In this document: positions 60,020-64,000 of the stretch, in pieces
How positions within the stretch are numbered: the first letter of the stretch is position 1
How the letters are laid out: each line of letters opens with the position of its first letter
NCBI GenBank assembly: GCA_046347195.1
Contig: JAXMGQ010000023.1
Span: forward strand, 1 to 64,000
Length of the DNA stretch: 64,000 bases
Direction: 5' to 3'
Source of the DNA: TMP-86 sp046347195
Lineage (GTDB): Bacteria; Pseudomonadota; Gammaproteobacteria; Steroidobacterales; Steroidobacteraceae
Program-made: the position numbers and the translations under genes
The notes under the pieces: model-generated
The model's input: the letters and a program-made list of their open reading frames with translations, nothing else
Databases searched by the model: none
Told to the model about the DNA's origin: nothing

Positions 60020-61587
60020 TTGATCTCGCACATCTTGATCGGCGGGTCGATGACTTCGCGCTTGATGTTGAAGATCTCCCGCTTTGCGCTCAGCGCATCG
60101 CCGGCCTTGTCCGACAGGCCCAGCGGCAGGGGCAGCACCGTGGTCTCGATGCCGACGTGACCCACGGCGCTGTAGGTGACGTTCTTGCACGGCGGGCCGA
60201 GCCCACCCACCGCCGCACCATTGGTCATGGTGATGACGTTGATCACGTCCACGTAGCTCACGGTCGAGGCGCCGATGAGCCCGAGGCCCACGCCCAGGCG
60301 TGGCATCTGCACACCCAGGACCACGGCGGAAACCCCGGGGGAGATTCCCTTGTAGTCATCGACGCTGGGTTGGGTGCCGTTGAAGCTGGTCGAGTAGGAG
60401 GCCTTGGACTGCGAGTAATCGAACCCGCCGTCACCGCTGAAGGCCGTCTGGCCATCGACGCTGAGCGTGGCGTGCAGCCCGCTCAGCGACAGGGTGATGA
60501 GGAAGTCGGTGCCCACCTGCACGATGAAGGGGATGCCGCCCACCGGAACCGGGATGTCGAAGCTCACGGGCAGGTGCATCACCGGCACCTTGATGTTCTC
60601 GACGCCAGGCTTGCCGAGCCGCCCGATGAGCTGCGCCCGGACCTTGCCCTTCAGGTCACGGAAATGCGAGCTCGCCCCATCGATGTTGCCGTTGGTGAAG
60701 GCGAGGCTCTCGGAGAGGCTGAAGCCCTCGAGGTCCACGCGTGCGCGGATGCGCGCATCCAGCTCCTCATCACCCTGCTCCCAGGGTTGCTCGCTCGCAC
60801 CGCCCTTGCGTGCCTGCAGTTCGAGCGACAGGCCGTTCGCTGCCGGCTGGTATCCCACCGAGAAACCCCAGCCCTGCGCTTCGCCCGTGACGGCATTGCC
60901 GCTCATGCCCTCGTCATACCACTCATCCTCGGTGGCAGGCTTCGCGGGCGGGTCCCCACCCGGGTCGAGGAGGCTCGCGTACCGGAAATTCGAACTCCGG
61001 CGCCTCGAGGCGGCGGTGGCGGGTGAGCGCTTCGCACGGAAGTACGCACGAGGGTCGATCGGCGCATCGAACTCGATGTGCGCGTTGGGCATGGCCTCGT
61101 TCAGCGCCACCGGGCGGGTGTGGACCATCAGCACATCGCCACGCGGCTCGAGGCTGTCGACCTTGCGGATCGCGACGTTCCAGATCCACAGGATGCTGCC
61201 GGGCGCGAGCTTGCCCGCGGCCGGATCGTCGCGGGAGATGCCGAACACGGCGCCATCGCGGCTGATGCTGCGAAGTGAGCGGATCGCCGCCTCGCGATCC
61301 AGCGCCACGGTGGCCGGCGACCACTGCACCTCGAACCGGCGCGCCTTCACCTCCTGCACGCCTCGCAGGTAGGCGGCGAGGGCGCGCGGGTCATTGCCAC
61401 GGAGCGGTGCACCCTGCCAGCTTTCGCCCGTCGTCGTGCCCGTGGGACGGCTCGCCGGGGGCGTGGAGGCAGGAGCGGGTGGGGGTGGCGTGGTCGCCGG
61501 CTTGTTGCAGCCGGCGAGACCGAGGAGCGCGAACAGCGCCAGCCAGCGGCGCGCGCGCTGCCAACCTTTCGTGCCTGTGGATGCCAC
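60016..61587 (-). CDS. Large predicted lipoprotein of unknown function
   Basis: 523 residues from GTG 61587, which has GGGAGAAG 7-8 nt upstream; the frame is open further but only this start places the signal correctly (basic n-region, FALLGLAGC lipobox near residue 27). A Pro-rich linker (TTPPPPAPASTPPAS) follows. The rest is rich in beta-like segments (VMHLPVSFDIPVPVGGIPFI, FLITLSLSGLHATLSVDGQT) and includes two stretches of Gly/Val near the end. No family is recognised. It is probably exported to the outer membrane and coupled to the OmpA-like protein. Confidence 0.7.
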   Translation of the reverse strand: MASTGTKGWQRARRWLALFALLGLAGCNKPATTPPPPAPASTPPASRPTGTTTGESWQGAPLRGNDPRALAAYLRGVQEVKARRFEVQWSPATVALDREAAIRSLRSISRDGAVFGISRDDPAAGKLAPGSILWIWNVAIRKVDSLEPRGDVLMVHTRPVALNEAMPNAHIEFDAPIDPRAYFRAKRSPATAASRRRSSNFRYASLLDPGGDPPAKPATEDEWYDEGMSGNAVTGEAQGWGFSVGYQPAANGLSLELQARKGGASEQPWEQGDEELDARIRARVDLEGFSLSESLAFTNGNIDGASSHFRDLKGKVRAQLIGRLGKPGVENIKVPVMHLPVSFDIPVPVGGIPFIVQVGTDFLITLSLSGLHATLSVDGQTAFSGDGGFDYSQSKASYSTSFNGTQPSVDDYKGISPGVSAVVLGVQMPRLGVGLGLIGASTVSYVDVINVITMTNGAAVGGLGPPCKNVTYSAVGHVGIETTVLPLPLGLSDKAGDALSAKREIFNIKREVIDPPIKMCEIK

Positions 61588-61726
61588 GTCCGTCTTCTCC
61601 CGTACGGCGCAGGGTGTGCGCGACGTTAGCATGCCCGGACCCGGATGGCACCTGTGGTGAAGGCTGCGCGCGGCCGGCGAGGCGGATATGATGGGCCGCG
61701 GCAAGTCCATCGTGGGAGAAGGACGC

Positions 61727-62773
61727 ATGAACAGGGTCGGGTACGGCACACTCATCGCCGCCATGGTCATCATCCTCGCGGCCTGTTCGAAGCCCGGGGC
61801 ACCTGCACCGGCAACCGCGGCAAACTCGCGAGCGACGCCGGCCGCCGATGCGCACGAAACCATCACCGAGGAGGAAGCCGAGGGCGAGGGCGCCCCCTGC
61901 AGCCTGCTCGAGCCGAAGGAAGTCGAGGCCGTGCTCGGCGAACCGCTGGCCACGCCGGCCTTCACCAGGCTGCCCGATGAGAAGCCGCGCGTGGCCGGCT
62001 GCCATTACGTCGGCGCGGACCTGCGCGAGGTGGTGGTCGATGTCACCTGGTCGGGCGCCGCCATGATCTGGAAGATGCTCGGCATGGTCCAGGGAGCCAT
62101 CGATCAGCATGCCAAGGGCCTGGTGAAGCTGGCCGATGGCACCGAGCTCGCCGGTGAATGGGACGAGGCGCGGGTGCGCGGCTGCTGCACGTTCATGGCC
62201 ATGCGAGGCGATCAGATCGTCGAGGTCGATGTCGCCGGTTCCAGGGCCGGCATCAAGGAGGCCGCGTCACTGGCGGACTCGGCCCTCAAGCGCATCGACA
62301 AACCACTGGCGTTGAGGAGTGCCGACGGCAGCGCGGCGGCGAAGTTCTACGCCGCCACGCGCCCGAAACATCGGACCGCCTGCGATCTTCTCAGCCGCGC
62401 TGACGCCGAAGCGCTGTTGGGCCCCTTGGCGGCGGCACCCCAGGCCGATGGTGACAAGTGCCACTACGAGCTGCCGCCGAACGGACCGCTGAAGCGCTTC
62501 GTCGAACTCTCCGTCCAGTGGCAGGGCGGTTATCGCGATCTGCGCGAGGCCGCCGATCTGCAGAAGGGGGTGACCGGTGCGATGGGCATGTCCGTGTCGC
62601 AGGAGCTGCCCGAGGAGCTCAAGTCATCGGGACCCCCGGGCTGGGAAGGCTTCGTGGTGGGAATCGACCGGTTCAGCGCGGTGAAGAAGGATGTGCTGAT
62701 CCAGGCAGGCACTCGCACCTCGAAGCAGGGAGATGCCGAAAAGCTCGTCGCCAAGGCCATCGGCGGACTCTGA
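61727..62773 (+). CDS. Predicted lipoprotein with internal duplication
   Basis: 348 residues from ATG 61727 with GGGAGAAGG upstream. The signal MNRVGYGTLIAAMVIILAAC gives a lipobox Cys20, followed by an Ala/Thr/Glu-rich linker. Two related domains follow: C58-SLLEPKEVEAVLGEP up to W108, and C219-DLLSRADAEALLGPL up to W265. Each has a Cys near its start, a GxPLA-type block, a C-H-Y motif and an aromatic strand ending VTW or VQW. The pattern resembles DUF3558-like lipoproteins but I cannot assign it. It is divergent from the larger lipoprotein. Confidence 0.75.
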   Translation: MNRVGYGTLIAAMVIILAACSKPGAPAPATAANSRATPAADAHETITEEEAEGEGAPCSLLEPKEVEAVLGEPLATPAFTRLPDEKPRVAGCHYVGADLREVVVDVTWSGAAMIWKMLGMVQGAIDQHAKGLVKLADGTELAGEWDEARVRGCCTFMAMRGDQIVEVDVAGSRAGIKEAASLADSALKRIDKPLALRSADGSAAAKFYAATRPKHRTACDLLSRADAEALLGPLAAAPQADGDKCHYELPPNGPLKRFVELSVQWQGGYRDLREAADLQKGVTGAMGMSVSQELPEELKSSGPPGWEGFVVGIDRFSAVKKDVLIQAGTRTSKQGDAEKLVAKAIGGL

Positions 62774-62864
62774 TCGCCCGACTGCGCCACGAAAGACCGC
62801 GCGGATCCGACAGGCGAAAGCATTGCGCTCGCTCGCATGCGCAGGGGCGGCCGCTCGCGCTACC

Positions 62865-63866
62865 ATGTTCTTCATGAGACGAAGGTCGAGTTCGGTGTCG
62901 GATCGCTGGCGGGCGGGCCGTTGCGGCGCAGCGTTGTGCACGCTGCTGGCATCGGCCGCGGCAGACGCGTGGCAGAACGCACCAGCCGTGACCTCGGCAG
63001 AGGATCTATCCGAGATCACGGTCCAGGCCGATGAACCGCGCTTCGTGTCCCCGACCCGGCGTGATCGCATCGGGCGCATCTGGGCGCCGGTGTTCATCGA
63101 CGACAAGGGGCCCTTCAAGCTCGTGCTCGACACCGGCGCGAGCCACTCGGCGGTGATGATGAGCGTCGCGCAGTCGCTGGGCATGATCCCGGACGAGAAG
63201 TCGCTGGTGATGCTGCGCGGAGTGACCGGCTCGGCCGCCGTGCCCATCATCAAGGTCAGGAGCCTGCGCATCGGCGACTTGCTGATCGAGCCCATCATCC
63301 TGCCCATCGTGACCGATGCGCTGGGCGGGGCGGAGGGGATCCTCGGCACCGAGGGGCTGTTCGACAAGCGCATCTTCATCGATTTTCGCAAGGACCGCAT
63401 CCGCATCAACACCTCGCGCAACGAGCGGGCAGCCTTCGGATTCACCGTGGTGCCGGTGCACTTCCTGCGCGGCAAGCTGCTGTCGGTGGATGCCAACGTG
63501 GGCGGGGTGCGCGTCAAGGCCATCATCGACACGGGTGGCCAGGCGACCATCGCCAACAATGCGCTGCGCGATGCGCTGCTGCGGCATCGCTCGCGGCTGA
63601 AGACCACCCCCGGTGAGATCATCGGTGCGACGACCGACGTGCAGGCGGGCGATACCAGCGAGACCCCGCCCATCGAGTTCGGCGGCATTCAGATCCGCGG
63701 GGCGCGGGTGACCTTCGGCGACATGCGCATCTTCGAGCATTGGAAGCTCACCTCGGAGCCGGCCATGCTCATCGGCATGGATGCGCTCGGCCTGCTCGAC
63801 ACGCTGATCATCGACTACAAGCGCAAGGAACTGCAGCTTCGAACGCGCAGCGGCGAGGGTTCCTGA
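62865..63866 (+). CDS. Retropepsin-like aspartic protease, predicted export
   Basis: 333 residues from ATG 62865 (ATG 62874 also possible). A basic n-region and a hydrophobic segment (GAALCTLLASAAADAW) give a likely signal peptide. Two aspartic-protease motifs are present in one chain: LVLDTGASHS with DTG at 89-91 and AIIDTGGQAT with DTG at 222-224. One is in each half, as in pepsin-like two-lobed enzymes and in PF13650/PF13975-type bacterial proteins. The gene follows the duplicated lipoprotein after 91 bp and may be in the same operon. Substrate unknown. Confidence 0.85.
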   Translation: MFFMRRRSSSVSDRWRAGRCGAALCTLLASAAADAWQNAPAVTSAEDLSEITVQADEPRFVSPTRRDRIGRIWAPVFIDDKGPFKLVLDTGASHSAVMMSVAQSLGMIPDEKSLVMLRGVTGSAAVPIIKVRSLRIGDLLIEPIILPIVTDALGGAEGILGTEGLFDKRIFIDFRKDRIRINTSRNERAAFGFTVVPVHFLRGKLLSVDANVGGVRVKAIIDTGGQATIANNALRDALLRHRSRLKTTPGEIIGATTDVQAGDTSETPPIEFGGIQIRGARVTFGDMRIFEHWKLTSEPAMLIGMDALGLLDTLIIDYKRKELQLRTRSGEGS

Positions 63867-63915
63867 TGAATGGAGGGCGCAAGCGCTGCAGGGCGCCTGC
63901 GCCAGTGAGCACTTC

Positions 63916-64000
63916 TCAAGCCGATTGCGCGGCCAGCGCCGGGCCGAAGCGCACCAGCCGATTGCGGCCGGCCCGCTTGGCGGCGTACACCGAGCGATCG
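63916..64000 (-). CDS. C-terminal fragment of a GGDEF diguanylate cyclase, cut by window edge
   Basis: The last 27 codons read DRSVYAAKRAGRNRLVRF followed by GPALAAQSA and TGA at 63916-63918. This is the conserved C-terminal helix and strand of GGDEF domains, closely similar to DEAVYAAKRSGRNQVRL in the cyclase at 44-46 kb. The rest of the gene lies beyond the right edge. Activity cannot be judged without the GGDEF motif itself. Confidence 0.8.
   Translation of the reverse strand, partial: DRSVYAAKRAGRNRLVRFGPALAAQSA

Noticed and set aside
61664..61692. Promoter for the duplicated-domain lipoprotein with -10 TATGAT at 61687
   Set aside because: The -10 is good but no acceptable -35 exists at 16-18 bp and no extended -10, so it is not listed as a feature.
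61588..61965. N-terminal extension of the large lipoprotein to 61965
   Set aside because: It would overlap the divergent lipoprotein gene, and the signal peptide and ribosome-binding site fit the GTG at 61587.

Overview
The window is a high-GC chromosomal segment from a Gram-negative proteobacterium. It carries a lipid A L-Ara4N (arn) pathway, an RND efflux operon with an outer-membrane channel, a TonB-dependent receptor, lipoproteins and an OmpA-family protein. The mix of RraA, arn, FdsGBAD-type formate dehydrogenase, GlcDEF, a quinohaemoprotein alcohol dehydrogenase and an adenosine kinase in a SAM-cycle operon best fits a free-living gammaproteobacterium. A Steroidobacterales/Nevskiales-like lineage is a guess, not a demonstrated assignment. 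I see no phage, IS element, CRISPR array, rRNA or tRNA.

Layout. (1) 0-12.8 kb, envelope sugars: the 3' end of GDP-fucose synthase, rraA on the opposite strand, then ugd-manC-manB and an arn run (arnC, an ArnA split into two genes, arnD, arnT, arnE, arnB), mostly joined by 4-nt stop/start overlaps. Ugd makes the UDP-glucuronate that the arn enzymes consume. (2) 12.8-14.6 kb: an Sfp-type phosphopantetheinyl transferase, an exported peroxiredoxin and msrB. (3) 14.8-20.6 kb: an RND efflux operon (adaptor, pump, NodT-type channel). (4) 20.6-22.3 kb: a b-type cytochrome with a YedY-like molybdopterin oxidoreductase, and a small membrane protein. (5) 22.3-28.2 kb: formate dehydrogenase fdsGBA-fdhD-fdsD. 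(6) 28.2-37.9 kb: adenosine kinase, metK, ahcY, folD, scoAB and glcDEF, all on one strand with gaps of 27 nt or less. Regions 5 and 6 together look like a one-carbon/C2 block (formate, SAM cycle, C1-folate, glycolate).

(7) 37.6-42.0 kb is unusual. The 3' part of glcF, a whole TonB-dependent receptor and a whole MeaB-type GTPase gene are each recognisable from end to end but broken by many frameshifts. Such dense indels in otherwise well-conserved coding sequence point to sequence error at least as much as to gene decay. (8) 42.2-46.1 kb: a PQQ/haem c alcohol dehydrogenase and a membrane diguanylate cyclase. (9) 46.1-54.2 kb: a divergent catabolic island (IclR regulator, amino acid permease and class III aminotransferase on the minus strand; aldehyde dehydrogenase, two CoA-transferase subunits and a second class III aminotransferase on the plus strand). 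It is arranged around an inverted pair of TTCG-N5-CGCAC boxes, probably for use of an omega-amino acid. (10) 54.3-56.8 kb: an exported beta-propeller/PHP-hydrolase protein ending in a strong hairpin. (11) 56.9-57.5 kb: a HigBA toxin-antitoxin pair with an operator over its promoter and an apparently leaderless toxin start. (12) 57.6-58.7 kb: a broken DmpA-type peptidase gene. (13) 58.8-64.0 kb: envelope proteins of unknown role (OmpA-family protein, large lipoprotein, lipoprotein with an internal duplication, double-motif retropepsin-like protease) and the 3' end of a second diguanylate cyclase.

No wholly new system can be proved from sequence alone. The best leads are the IclR operator pair and its catabolic island, the near-identical 31-nt element upstream of both the TonB receptor and the quinoprotein dehydrogenase, the HigBA operator with its leaderless toxin, and the uncharacterised envelope gene group at the right end.
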